Part shown: one piece after another, positions 40,149 through 49,163 of the stretch
How positions within the stretch are numbered: the stretch's first letter is position 1
Layout of the letters: each line of letters opens with the position of its first letter
DNA from: Streptomyces sp. CB02923
GTDB taxonomy: Bacteria; Actinomycetota; Actinomycetes; Streptomycetales; Streptomycetaceae
DNA length: 64,000 bases
Assembly (NCBI RefSeq): GCF_001905005.1
Contig: NZ_LWKZ01000023.1
Location: forward strand, 186,001 to 250,000
Reading direction: 5' to 3'
Notes under the pieces: model-generated
Databases searched by the model: none
What the model saw: the letters and a program-made list of their open reading frames with translations, nothing else
What the model was told of the DNA's origin: nothing
Made by a program: the position numbers and the translations under genes

Positions 40149-41365
40149 TGAGCAACCACCCCCTTCCCGACGACGCCCCCGCTTCCGCCGACGCCGCTGC
40201 TGGGGGGCGGGCGGCGGTGGCGCGGGATGTTTTCTTCGTCTCCAACAGTGTCAACGAGCTGGGCGGGATCACTTCCTGGTCGCATCAGATGGCGCGGCTG
40301 TTCGCGGCGCGGGGCCACCGGGTGCACCTGGTCGGGATCACGCCGCCGCCGGCGGGCCGGGCCCGGCCGCTGGAGGCGGGCCTGGAGTATGCCACCACGA
40401 CGCTGTACGACGAGCATCCGCCGCAGGTGCGGCCGGTGCGCACGCTCAAGGACCGGGCCAATGTGGCCGAGCACCGGCGGCGGGCGGCCCGCCGGGCGGG
40501 CATGCACGCCCAGGCCGCCAAGCTGAGCGCGCTGTTCGCCGCGGCCCGCCCGGGTGGGGTGGTCATCGTCACCCAGGTGTGGGCGATGGAGTGGGTGGCG
40601 CTGGCCGAGACCGCCGGGCTCACCGTGATCGGGATGAGCCACGAGTCGTTCGAGACGTGCCGCAAGTCCTCGCGCTTCGCCCGGGTCAAGCGCTTCTACC
40701 GGGAGGTGGACCGGATGCTGGTGCTGACCCGCGAGGACGCCGACGCCTGGATCGGCCAGCGCCTGGACAACGTCGGCTTCATGCCCAACCCGCTGCCCTT
40801 CGCCCCCGGCATCCCCTCGCCCCGCGATGAGAAGGCCGTCGTCAGTATCGGGCGGCTGCACGAGGAGAAGGGCGTCGATCTGCTGCTGGAGGCCTGGGCG
40901 CAGCTCGCCGGGCGCCACCCCGAGTGGAGCCTGCGCATCTACGGCGCCGGTGAGGAGGAGACGGCGCTGAAGAAGCAGAGCGCCCAGCTGGGCATCGCCG
41001 ACAGCGTGCAGTGGATGGGCCGCACCACCGACGTGCCCGGCGCGCTGCGCCAAGCCTCGGTGTTCGTGCTCAGCTCCCGCGGCGAGGGCTTCCCGCTGGC
41101 CCCCATGGAAGCCATGGCCACCGCCGTGCCCTGCGTCGCCTTCGACGTCGCCCCCGGCGTCCGCGAAATCATCCGGCACGGCCACGACGGCCTCCTCGCC
41201 CCACCCGGCAACACCAGCGAACTCGCCCGCCACCTCGAAACCCTCATCACCGACCCCGGCCTGCGCAACCGCATGGGCGATCAGGCCCGCACCAACATCC
41301 AGCGCTACGCCGCCGGCACCATCGTCGAACGCTGGGAGAACCTCTTCACCTTCCTCCAGCAATGA
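40148..41365 (+). CDS. GT4-family glycosyltransferase
   Basis: 405 residues from the ATG overlapping the previous stop (TGATG), so translationally coupled. GT-B fold: N-terminal VSNSVNELGGITSWSHQMAR (acceptor side, GG motif), and the C-terminal nucleotide-sugar site SIGRLHEEKGVDLLLEAW and SSRGEGFPLAPMEAMATAVP with the EX7E pair. It probably adds a sugar to the polymer made by the preceding protein. Third-position bases change from G-rich at the start to C-rich in the last third. Confidence 0.92.
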   Translation: MSNHPLPDDAPASADAAAGGRAAVARDVFFVSNSVNELGGITSWSHQMARLFAARGHRVHLVGITPPPAGRARPLEAGLEYATTTLYDEHPPQVRPVRTLKDRANVAEHRRRAARRAGMHAQAAKLSALFAAARPGGVVIVTQVWAMEWVALAETAGLTVIGMSHESFETCRKSSRFARVKRFYREVDRMLVLTREDADAWIGQRLDNVGFMPNPLPFAPGIPSPRDEKAVVSIGRLHEEKGVDLLLEAWAQLAGRHPEWSLRIYGAGEEETALKKQSAQLGIADSVQWMGRTTDVPGALRQASVFVLSSRGEGFPLAPMEAMATAVPCVAFDVAPGVREIIRHGHDGLLAPPGNTSELARHLETLITDPGLRNRMGDQARTNIQRYAAGTIVERWENLFTFLQQ

Positions 41366-41567
41366 ATCGTTCCTCCGGGCAGCGCCCACCGTCGTCGCGT
41401 CGCTGCGTCGTCGCGATGGCGCTGCCCGGAGGGGCCGTCCCTGGCCCCATGGCGGTGTCCCAGGGCGGTGTCCCACGGCGGCGCCCGCCGGCCCATGACA
41501 CGGGTGCGGGCCCGGCGTGGCCGCGCGGGCCCGCTGGTGTGCAGCGGGCCCGCCGGGTGCGGCGAGG

Positions 41568-41846
41568 TCAGCAGGTGCGGCCGACGTAGTGAGCACCGTC
41601 GATCTTGCCGGAGGAGCCGAGCCAGGTGACTCCGGGGCCCACACAGCGCTCGTAGTTGGGGCCGAACACCTCCACCTCGATGATCACGCGCGAGCCGTCG
41701 CTCGTGCAGTGGTGGTAATACGCGTCCCTCGATGTCTCGTAGAAGCCGCAGGGGTCGGCGGACGCGTCGGGGGCGGCCGCGATGGTCATGCCGAGGGTGA
41801 GGGCCGCTGCGCCGAGGGTTGCCAGCAGAGAACGCCGAAGGCTCAT
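41568..41846 (-). CDS. Small secreted protein (DUF6355-like)
   Basis: 92 residues. Signal peptide MSLRRSLLATLGAAALTLGM with cleavage near PDASA; the mature 62 residues have four cysteines (CGFYETSRDAYYHHCTSDGS, ERCVGPG and the terminal TC), likely two disulfides. I recall this as DUF6355, small exported proteins of unknown role. Single gene, convergent with the GT4 gene. Confidence 0.75.
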   Translation of the reverse strand: MSLRRSLLATLGAAALTLGMTIAAAPDASADPCGFYETSRDAYYHHCTSDGSRVIIEVEVFGPNYERCVGPGVTWLGSSGKIDGAHYVGRTC

Positions 41847-42131
41847 ATGCGTGACTCCTTGTCGAGTGGTGGAGGTGTCGACCTTCCGGTGCCGGGCGGG
41901 AGTCGCCTCGGCATGTGGAGAGCGTCACCTCGTTCATCCGGGACGTCAGGTCGTCTCACTCGTACGGGAAGCGGAAACCACCGGTTCGGGTGCCGAGGGG
42001 GATCGCACGGGCATCGGCGCCCCACCTTCCCTTGCTAATCAAACTTGACTAGTGTCGCTCGCGGGCGTACTTTCCTTCCGTGCGGCCACGGGTGGTGGGC
42101 GCGCGGTCGAAGATCATGAGGAGGGGTTCGC

Positions 42132-42560
42132 GTGACTTTCCTGCCCGACACCGGGTACGTACCGACGGACGAGGACCGGGCGGGCCTGGCGGCCTGGTTC
42201 GAGGAGTACGACGCGCGGAGCGCGAAGCGGCAGGTGGAGGGCATGGCCGAGATGGCGGTGTTCCCGCTCAACCTCGTGAGCGACGACTCCGCCGGCAACG
42301 GCCGTTCGGCACAGTGGGACCGGGAGCAGTTCGTCGCGACGATGACGCACGTGATGGGCGACGGGGACGAGGACATCACCTTCGAGTCCACCAGGACGCC
42401 CGTCTTCCTCTCGCCCTCGATGGCCGTGGTCTTCACGGACTCGACGATGACGCAGGAGGGCAGGAGTCAGCAGCTGCGGTACGCGGACATCCTGATCCGG
42501 CGGAACGGGGAATGGGCGTTCCAGACCATGATCCAGGGTGGCTGGGGCGACAACTTGTGA
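42132..42560 (+). CDS. NTF2-like fold protein
   Basis: 142 residues from a GTG with GAGGAGGGG upstream. LAAWFEEYDARSAKRQVEGM, EQFVATMTHVMGDGD and RYADILIRRNGEWAFQTMIQGGWG give the helix-then-sheet pattern of SnoaL/NTF2-like proteins. No catalytic residues can be assigned. Upstream DNA around 42038-42052 (CAAACTTGACTAGTG) is AT-richer and may be its promoter. Confidence 0.7.
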   Translation: MTFLPDTGYVPTDEDRAGLAAWFEEYDARSAKRQVEGMAEMAVFPLNLVSDDSAGNGRSAQWDREQFVATMTHVMGDGDEDITFESTRTPVFLSPSMAVVFTDSTMTQEGRSQQLRYADILIRRNGEWAFQTMIQGGWGDNL

Positions 42561-42775
42561 GCCCCGCCCGGCCGTCGGGCCGGGGGAGAGGGGAAGAGGG
42601 GCAGTGTAAGGGCGCGATGTGCCGGGCGGACGGAATTCATCGCGTTGCGAGGAGCGCTGAGTCGGTACCGCCGTGTCCTCCGTAGAACCGGGTGCCCACC
42701 GTGCACGGGGGCAACTGCGCCACCGCGGCGCACGTTCCCGTGTGCTCCCCTGTGGCCCAGCTGGAGGTCGGAGAA

Positions 42776-44059
42776 GTGAGCCACCGATACGTGAGCAAGA
42801 GCCGTCGCCATGTGGACAGGCGGACCGGTGTCCTCGTCGGGGGCGCGGCGTCGGCGCTCCTGGCGGCGGCGATCGTGCTGCCCCAGGCCAACGCGAGCGC
42901 CGAGCGGCCGCGGCCCCCGCGGGCCTTCTCCTCCGATTCGGCCGCGCGGGTCGCCGCGTCCCTGAAGGCGGACCTCGGTGCCGACCGGACGGCGGGCTGG
43001 TACCTCGACGCCGGGAAGGGGCGGCTCGTGATGAACGTCCTGTCGGCGGAAGACGCCGCGCGGGTCGAGGAGGAGGGGGCCGTCGCGCGGGTCGTACCGA
43101 ACAGCACGAGTGAACTCCAGGCGGCGACACGGACGTTGAGCGACACCGCGGCCATTCCCGGTACGGCGTGGTCCATCGACCCGCGGACCAACCGGGTCTC
43201 CGTCATCGCCGACCGCACGGTCACCGGCGAGAAGCTGGCCGCCCTCACGCAGGCCGTGGAGAAGGTGGGAGGAGGCATGGCGAGCGTCAAGCGGTCGGCG
43301 GGCGAGTTCCGCCGCTATCACGGCGGGGGCGGTGCCGCGAGAAGCGGGAGTGAATCGGGGGCGGGTGAGGAGGAAGTCGGAGCGAACACCGGCGGAGGCG
43401 GCAGTGGCAGCGGTGGCAGGGGTGGCGGCAGTGGAGGCGACGGGGGCGCAGGCGCGTCTCCCGTAGGAGGGAACGCCATCTTCGGCGGGGGCGCGCGCTG
43501 TTCGCTGGGCTTCAACGTCACCCTTCAGGGGGTTCCGGCGTTTCTGACCGCAGGCCACTGCGGCAAGGGGTCCGCGACCTGGTCGGCCGATCAGGCGGGG
43601 GCGCAGCCGCTGGGTACGGTGGCCGACGCCCGGTTCCCCGCAAGCGACTTCGCCCTGGTGGCGTACGACGACACGGGCGCCCGGCCGGAGAGCGCGGTGG
43701 ACCTTCAGAACGGCGGTACGCAGCAGATATCCCGGGCCGCCGAAGCTGCCGTCGGGATGCGTGTGCAGCGCTCCGGCAGCACGACGGGACTGTCGGACGG
43801 GACCGTCACCGGCCTGAACGCCACGGTGAACTACGGCAACGGCGACATCGTCAACGGCCTGATCCAGACGGACGTGTGCGCGGAGCCCGGCGACAGCGGC
43901 GGGCCGATGTTCTCCGGGGATGCGGCCGTGGGGCTGACGTCCGGCGGCAGCGGCGACTGTACGCGGGGCGGGGAGACCTTCTTCCAGCCGGTCACCAGGG
44001 CCCTGGAAGCGACGGGCGCCGAGATCGGATCGGGCGGGGGCGCGGCCGACGGCGGCTGA
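42776..44059 (+). CDS. Streptogrisin-like secreted S1 serine protease
   Basis: 427 residues from a GTG at 42776 with GGAGG and GGAG upstream. Signal peptide (GVLVGGAASALLAAAIVLPQ, cleavage near ANASA), a pro-region (about 40-180, SLKADLGADRTAGWYLDAGK, as in alpha-lytic protease propeptides), a Gly/Ser-rich linker (about 190-230), then the protease domain. Triad: His261 (TAGHCG), Asp291 (SDFALVAYD), Ser374 (GDSGGP). A zymogen that is self-processed outside the cell. The Gly-rich linker between pro-region and protease is longer than in SGPA/B. Confidence 0.92.
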   Translation: MSHRYVSKSRRHVDRRTGVLVGGAASALLAAAIVLPQANASAERPRPPRAFSSDSAARVAASLKADLGADRTAGWYLDAGKGRLVMNVLSAEDAARVEEEGAVARVVPNSTSELQAATRTLSDTAAIPGTAWSIDPRTNRVSVIADRTVTGEKLAALTQAVEKVGGGMASVKRSAGEFRRYHGGGGAARSGSESGAGEEEVGANTGGGGSGSGGRGGGSGGDGGAGASPVGGNAIFGGGARCSLGFNVTLQGVPAFLTAGHCGKGSATWSADQAGAQPLGTVADARFPASDFALVAYDDTGARPESAVDLQNGGTQQISRAAEAAVGMRVQRSGSTTGLSDGTVTGLNATVNYGNGDIVNGLIQTDVCAEPGDSGGPMFSGDAAVGLTSGGSGDCTRGGETFFQPVTRALEATGAEIGSGGGAADGG

Positions 44060-44146
44060 GCCCGGTCACCTGTTCGCCTTTTCCGTCCGGTGCCGGGTGC
44101 CTAGTCTGGAACCTCGGCTCGTCCGTCCGAGCCTCGGGGGAACCGC

Positions 44147-44695
44147 ATGGACGAAAAGCCCGCCCCGGCCGAGAGCCGCGCCCTGCCCGCACCGAGCGTC
44201 CGGGACCTTGCCGGACGGGTGGTGGCGAGCTGCGCGCCGGAGGAGGCCGCGTACTTCGATCTGACCGCCGACGCCTACTTCGCGGGTCGCATGCCGCGCC
44301 GCGCCGCCCGGTGGCCGGTCCGGCGCCGGGCGTCCGGAACGCCCACGGGATTCGGCGTCCCGGAGGCGGTGGACCTGATCACTCCCGCCGTCCTGGCGGT
44401 GCTCACCGGCGCGGCCTCGGACCTCTTCGCCGGCTGGTTGCGTACCACCACCGGACGCCGACGGTGGTGGCGACGGCGTCGGCGTCCGGTGCCCGAACGG
44501 ACCCGGCTCGTGGCACCGGCCGACGCCGACTGGGACGCGCTGGAACGGCAGATCGCGGCAGCCGCCCTCCGTGAGGCGGTCACGCCCCGGCAGGCCGCGG
44601 CCATCGCGGCGTCGGTCCGGGCGGAGCTGGAGCCGCCCGCCCGCACCGCGCCGCCCCCGGCAGCCCCCGCGCCCGCCCCCGCGCCGACGGAATGA
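44147..44695 (+). CDS. Protein of unknown function paired with the M48 protease gene
   Basis: 182 residues. VRDLAGRVVASCAPEEAAYFDLTADAYFAGRMPRRAARWP opens the protein; there is one weakly hydrophobic segment (DLITPAVLAVLTGAASDLFAGWL), an Arg/Trp cluster and a Pro/Ala-rich tail. Separated by 6 bp from the membrane protease gene, hence one operon; a regulator or substrate adaptor of that protease is a reasonable guess. Family not recognised. Confidence 0.7.
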   Translation: MDEKPAPAESRALPAPSVRDLAGRVVASCAPEEAAYFDLTADAYFAGRMPRRAARWPVRRRASGTPTGFGVPEAVDLITPAVLAVLTGAASDLFAGWLRTTTGRRRWWRRRRRPVPERTRLVAPADADWDALERQIAAAALREAVTPRQAAAIAASVRAELEPPARTAPPPAAPAPAPAPTE

Positions 44696-44701
44696 CCGGC
44701 T

Positions 44702-47700
44702 GTGACCGGCACCGCCGCCGCACCGGCCCCGTACGGCGGACGGCCGCGGCCGGACGTGCCCCCGCCGCCGTCCGCCACCGTGACCCGCTTCGCCCTGCTG
44801 GCCGTCACCGTCGTCGCGGCCTCCACCTTGCTGCACGGCAGCACGCTGTTCATGGCCGAGGAGGCCTTCGGCCGCACCCGGCAGGAGCAGCAGACCGCCT
44901 GCGCCGACACGGCCAGAGACGCGGCGCGGGGCGCGGCCGGAGACGCGGCCGGGGGCGTGGCAACGAACACGACTCCGGGCGGCGCAGCCCCGGACGCGGT
45001 GCGTGACACGGCCGCCGGGCCGTTCCCCCACGCCGTCCCCCGGTCCGCGGAAGTCTTCGACCCGGTGGCCGTCGCCCGCGACTTCGAGAGCTGCGTCCAC
45101 GGAATGGCGGTCTCGGTCGTCCTGAAGACCGCCGCTCTGGTCCTCTTCACCTGCGCGGTGGCCGTCGCCCTCTACCTCGCCCACGCGCGGCGCGCCCGTA
45201 CCGGCACCGCCGTCGGCCTCGACCGGCTGGCCGCGGACCCGCGGCGCGCGGCCATCGTCCACGCTGTACGGCACGTCCTTGCCGACACCGCGGCACCCGC
45301 CTCGGTCACCGTGGTCTTCGCCCCGCTCCAGCGCGGCCGCACGGGCCGCTGCGTGGGCTTTCCGGGCCGCTACCGCATCGTGCTGTCACTGGCGCTCGCG
45401 GTGCACCACGAACAGCACCCCCACCTGCTGCCCGGTGTCCTGCGCCACGAACTGGCACACGTCCGCAACCGGGACATCGGCATCACGCAGCTCACCATCG
45501 CCCTGTGGTGGGCCTTCCTGGCGACCGTGGCCCTGCCCGCGCTCCTGGCGTCCCTCCTGCTCGGGCCGCTCGACATCCGTTACGCGGTGGCCGAGACGGC
45601 GGTGGCGCTGCTGCTGCTCTGGTTCGAGCGGGCCGCCGTGCTGCGGGCCAGGGAACTGCTGGCGGACGCGGCCGTACGGCACCCGGACTATCCGCGGGTG
45701 CTGCGGACAGCGGCGGAGCTGCCCCACGCGGAACGTGCTCACAAACGCGCCCCCGAACCCGCATCCACCCCCGCACCTACACCCATACCCACCCCCGAAC
45801 GGACCGGCGCCCCACGTATCCTGCGCGCCCTCCGCCGCCCGGTCACGCCCCCGCTCCCCGGCAAGCCGCGCATGCGCATTCCGCCGCACGTCCTGCGCTG
45901 GCTCTCGTACCACCCGGACTGGGCCCTGCGGGAGCACCGTGTCGCCCATCCGGCCGGTCTGCTGTCCCCGTCCCTGTTCGAAGCGGGAGCGGCGGGCATC
46001 CTGGTCGGTTTCGGCTACCAGCCGCTGTCGGCGGTCGTGAACTCGCTGTGGTGGGCGTTGGGGCCGAAGCTGCAGCCCTGGCTGATCGGCACGTGCTACG
46101 CCGTCCTGCTCTCCGGCATCCTCGGGCTCGCGGTGTGGCGCGCCGTATGGCGGTCCGTGCTGGGCGACGGGCCGCCCGCCCGTACCTTCCCCCTGGCGGC
46201 CGCCGCCACGGCCGGAATCCTGACCGGACAGGTCCTGCTGCCGCTCGGTCCGCCCGTCGCGGTGTGGCGGTCCGTGGTCCAGCACACCCCGCTCGTGGGT
46301 CTGGTCTGGGGAGTGGCGCTGCTGGTCATGGTGTGGGGTTTTGCCGCCTGGCAGGCCCTGACCGCCGAGTGGTGGCTGGCGAGTGAGGTACGTCCGCGCC
46401 CGGGTGCCGTGGTCGCGGCCCTGCTGGTGGGGCCGCCGCTCCTCGGCTATCTGCTCGGGCTCTGGTTCTTCGACCTGTCGGGGCTGCTGTTCTCGCAGAC
46501 GTCGGGCAGTTACCTGGCGGCGGGAATCCTGAGCCGCATCGTCGACGACCTCACCATCGCGGCCATGGCCGCGGCCGTGATGTTCGCCGCCGCACCCTGG
46601 GTACTGCGCAGGTTGCGCCGGGGCGCCGGACGGCGCGGAGCGCGTCTCACGGACGTGCCCGTGCCGGCTCCGCGGTGGTGGGTGGTGGGGCTGTGCGCGC
46701 TGGCCGTGATACCCGCGTTCCTTCTGGCGGGCGAGCCGTTGCAGGCGGAACTGCTCGCCGGACTGCAACGCTTGAACGAGCAGGCGGGCAGCGGCCGCAA
46801 TCCGGCCGACGGGCAGTCGGGCTTCGCCCCGTTCCTCCCCGTCGGGCTGGTCGGCGCGGGCTGCATCGCGCTGGCCGGGCTGGCGGTGGCGCTGACGGGG
46901 CGTGGCACGGTGGCCCCCGGCCGCCGTATGCGCGGGCGCTTCCCGCTGCTGCTGCTCGGCGCCGCCGCCGCGGCGCCGGGTGCGGCTCCGATGGTGCTGG
47001 TCCACGCGAAACTGGCGATCTGCGGCTGGAGCGACATCGAGGAGTGCTGGACCAGGCCGCCGCCCTTGCGGGACACCGTCGTCTTCGGCCGCTGGATGCT
47101 GCTGTGCGGCGTCTACGTCGCCTTGGTGCTCCTGCTGCTCATCGTCACCGTACGGTTCCTCCTTCCGCGACGGGTGAGCCGGGCGGCGCGTGTGCCGGAT
47201 CGTACGGCCGGCCCGCGCACCGGTGGACGTATGCGAGCGGCGGTCCTGCGCTGTGTCCGGGGCGCCCTCGTGGGCTGCGGCACGGTGGCCGCCGCTGCCA
47301 GTTGCGCCGCGTTGATCGTCGGTCTCACGCCTCCTCCGGTTGATGCGGATCAGCAGTCGGCGGCCCGCGCCGCTCTGAGGCCGTACCTGGTCCTGTGGCC
47401 CGGCACGGTGCCGTGGGACCGTGCGTGCTGGGAAGGGAGACGGAGGAACCTTCAGGTCGACCTGAACGTGGCCACGGACCAGGGGCTGCAATTCTGGTGG
47501 GCGGGGACCGTGACCGTCTTCGGGGCGAGTGACGACCCCGGCCTGGTGGCCCTTGCCGTGGCGGGGCGGGGGAGCCTGCTCGGCACCAACGACCTGAAGA
47601 TCGACCAGGTTCTCACGCATGCCGAGATGTACTGCGCCTACCGGTTCCAGGAACGCGGCGCCGCGTCCGGGCAGGCGCTGCCACCGCCGCGCCCGCCTAC

Positions 47701-47725
47701 CGCATCTCCTCCTGCGCGTACGTGA
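44702..47725 (+). CDS. Large membrane-bound M48-type metalloprotease
   Basis: 1007 residues from a GTG. Several hydrophobic segments (about 25-45, 140-160, 265-310, 440-620, 680-880). The zinc motif is in LRHELAHVRNRDIGITQL (HELAH at about 250), with the further Glu-type ligand expected in the RARELLADAAVRH segment, so it belongs to the M48 (HtpX/Ste24/BlaR-like) group. The extra C-terminal membrane region is much longer than in HtpX. It overlaps the convergent NmrA-like gene by 29 bp at their 3' ends. Confidence 0.85.
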   Translation: MTGTAAAPAPYGGRPRPDVPPPPSATVTRFALLAVTVVAASTLLHGSTLFMAEEAFGRTRQEQQTACADTARDAARGAAGDAAGGVATNTTPGGAAPDAVRDTAAGPFPHAVPRSAEVFDPVAVARDFESCVHGMAVSVVLKTAALVLFTCAVAVALYLAHARRARTGTAVGLDRLAADPRRAAIVHAVRHVLADTAAPASVTVVFAPLQRGRTGRCVGFPGRYRIVLSLALAVHHEQHPHLLPGVLRHELAHVRNRDIGITQLTIALWWAFLATVALPALLASLLLGPLDIRYAVAETAVALLLLWFERAAVLRARELLADAAVRHPDYPRVLRTAAELPHAERAHKRAPEPASTPAPTPIPTPERTGAPRILRALRRPVTPPLPGKPRMRIPPHVLRWLSYHPDWALREHRVAHPAGLLSPSLFEAGAAGILVGFGYQPLSAVVNSLWWALGPKLQPWLIGTCYAVLLSGILGLAVWRAVWRSVLGDGPPARTFPLAAAATAGILTGQVLLPLGPPVAVWRSVVQHTPLVGLVWGVALLVMVWGFAAWQALTAEWWLASEVRPRPGAVVAALLVGPPLLGYLLGLWFFDLSGLLFSQTSGSYLAAGILSRIVDDLTIAAMAAAVMFAAAPWVLRRLRRGAGRRGARLTDVPVPAPRWWVVGLCALAVIPAFLLAGEPLQAELLAGLQRLNEQAGSGRNPADGQSGFAPFLPVGLVGAGCIALAGLAVALTGRGTVAPGRRMRGRFPLLLLGAAAAAPGAAPMVLVHAKLAICGWSDIEECWTRPPPLRDTVVFGRWMLLCGVYVALVLLLLIVTVRFLLPRRVSRAARVPDRTAGPRTGGRMRAAVLRCVRGALVGCGTVAAAASCAALIVGLTPPPVDADQQSAARAALRPYLVLWPGTVPWDRACWEGRRRNLQVDLNVATDQGLQFWWAGTVTVFGASDDPGLVALAVAGRGSLLGTNDLKIDQVLTHAEMYCAYRFQERGAASGQALPPPRPPTASPPART

Positions 47726-48554
47726 GGAAGCCGCGCGGCGGGCGGCCGGTCACGCGCTCGACGGTGTCGGTGGTGCGGTCCTCCGCCCCCTCGGCGATGG
47801 AACGGTCCAGGTCGGCCAGCAGCGTGGCGAAGTCCCCGGGGATGCCGGTGGCCAGGCGGTCGCGCAACTGCTCGTGGGTGAGCTGCAGGTGGGTGACCGG
47901 CCGGCCCGTGACGCGCGTGACGACGGCCGCGACCGCGTCGTAACTCAGGGCCTCGGGACCGGTGATGACCAGGTCGGTGCCGGGGGCGGTGCGGTCGGTG
48001 AGGGCGTGCGCGGCGACCGCCGCGATGTCGTCCGCGTCGACGAACGCGACCCGGCCGTCACCGGTGGCGGTCGCGATGACCCCGTCCTCGCGGATGCTTC
48101 GCGCGTGCGCGTGGCCGCCGCTGAAATTCTGCATGAACCACGACGGCCGCAGCACGGCCCACTCGTCGAACAACTCGGGCAGCACGGCGTGCACCTGGCC
48201 GACGGCAGGGCCTCCCCGGGCGATGGCCGACGAACCGAGCAGCACCACGCGCCGGACTCCGGCCGCACGGGCCCGGTCGAGGAAGGGCAGCACGACGGCG
48301 GCCGGGTCGCGGTCCCCGACGGGCGGTACGAGGTGGACCCGGTCCGTGCCGCGCAGGGCCTCGGCGTGCGTGGCCGGGTCGTACCAGTCGAAACGGACGG
48401 GCCGGGCGCCGTCCTGCGGCGTCGCGCGGCGGCTCGCCGCCCGGACGTCGCATCCGAGCGCGGCCAGCCGGGCCACGATACGGCTGCCGGTGGTGCCGGT
48501 GGCCCCGGTGACCAGAACGGCGGGGCGTCGGCGGGTGGTCCGCGGAGGTGCCAT
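47697..48554 (-). CDS. NmrA-like NAD(P)-binding protein
   Basis: 285 residues from the ATG at 48554 (a GTG at 48572 overlapping the upstream stop is an alternative that adds six residues). Atypical SDR: VLVTGATGTTGSRIVARLAA for cofactor binding, RVHLVPPVG, SSAIARGG and SWFMQNFSGG; no YxxxK pair, as usual in NmrA/TMR proteins. Such proteins are redox sensors or quinone-type reductases. Forms an operon with the NTF2-like gene, controlled by the divergent TetR gene. Confidence 0.88.
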   Translation of the reverse strand: MAPPRTTRRRPAVLVTGATGTTGSRIVARLAALGCDVRAASRRATPQDGARPVRFDWYDPATHAEALRGTDRVHLVPPVGDRDPAAVVLPFLDRARAAGVRRVVLLGSSAIARGGPAVGQVHAVLPELFDEWAVLRPSWFMQNFSGGHAHARSIREDGVIATATGDGRVAFVDADDIAAVAAHALTDRTAPGTDLVITGPEALSYDAVAAVVTRVTGRPVTHLQLTHEQLRDRLATGIPGDFATLLADLDRSIAEGAEDRTTDTVERVTGRPPRGFLTYAQEEMR

Positions 48555-48568
48555 GGGGGCGTCGTTCC

Positions 48569-49063
48569 TCACGGTGCGGTGGGCGACGACTTCGCGGCGC
48601 TCAGGGAAGAGGGGAGCGCGAGCGGGTTCCAGTAGTCGCGGTAGCGGGTGATGCGGCCGTTCTCGGCGGTCATGACGACGACGTACGACAGCTCGTAGGG
48701 CGCGCCGGTGGCCACGATGCGGCCGGTGCCGTGCCACTCGGCGACGACGGTGTCCGGGTCGTCGGTCACGTGGATCTTCAGGCGGGGAACCTCGCGGAGG
48801 TCGATGTGCTCCGGGTAGTCCCGCACGTAGTCGGCGACCGCTGCCCGGCCCTCCAGCTTCGACGGGTAGCCGTCCGGCGCGAAAGGGAGCTCGACGAGTA
48901 CGTCCTCCGCGCACAGGGCGAGCCAGCCGTCCATGTCCTTGTCGAGCACCAGTTGCGTGGCGCGCCGGAACAGGTCGGCCGGGGCCATGGGGGCGGGGGT
49001 GGCGGCAGGTGTGGTGGTGGTGCGGTGGGCGGGGGATGCGGAATCGGATACGGAACCGGGCAC
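48569..49063 (-). CDS. SnoaL/NTF2-like protein under TetR control
   Basis: 164 residues from a GTG at 49063 with GAGGAAGGGG upstream; the Ser/Thr/Pro-rich first 25 residues may be disordered. DLFRRATQLVLDKDMDGWLALCAEDVLVELPFAPDG, WHGTGRIVATGAPYELSYVVVM and RYRDYWNP are typical of SnoaL-like ketosteroid-isomerase-fold proteins. Together with the NmrA-like gene it may detoxify or modify a small organic ligand sensed by the TetR protein. Confidence 0.85.
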   Translation of the reverse strand: MPGSVSDSASPAHRTTTTPAATPAPMAPADLFRRATQLVLDKDMDGWLALCAEDVLVELPFAPDGYPSKLEGRAAVADYVRDYPEHIDLREVPRLKIHVTDDPDTVVAEWHGTGRIVATGAPYELSYVVVMTAENGRITRYRDYWNPLALPSSLSAAKSSPTAP

Positions 49064-49097
49064 GGTCGGGCCCCTTCCTCTATGATGTGGACCGCAA

Positions 49098-49128
49098 GTC
49101 CGTTTAACCATACGGACCGGCAGTCCGT
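49098..49128. promoter_or_regulatory. Triple half-site operator for the divergent TetR regulator
   Basis: GTCCGT (49098-49103), ACGGAC (49112-49117) and GTCCGT (49123-49128) give two overlapping inverted repeats with 8- and 5-bp spacing. They lie in the 100-bp region between the TetR gene and the NTF2/NmrA operon, so one regulator could control both promoters. Confidence 0.65.
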
Positions 49129-49163
49129 TTTGTAAAGGGTGCAGGGTGACCGAAGGAGAGGCC

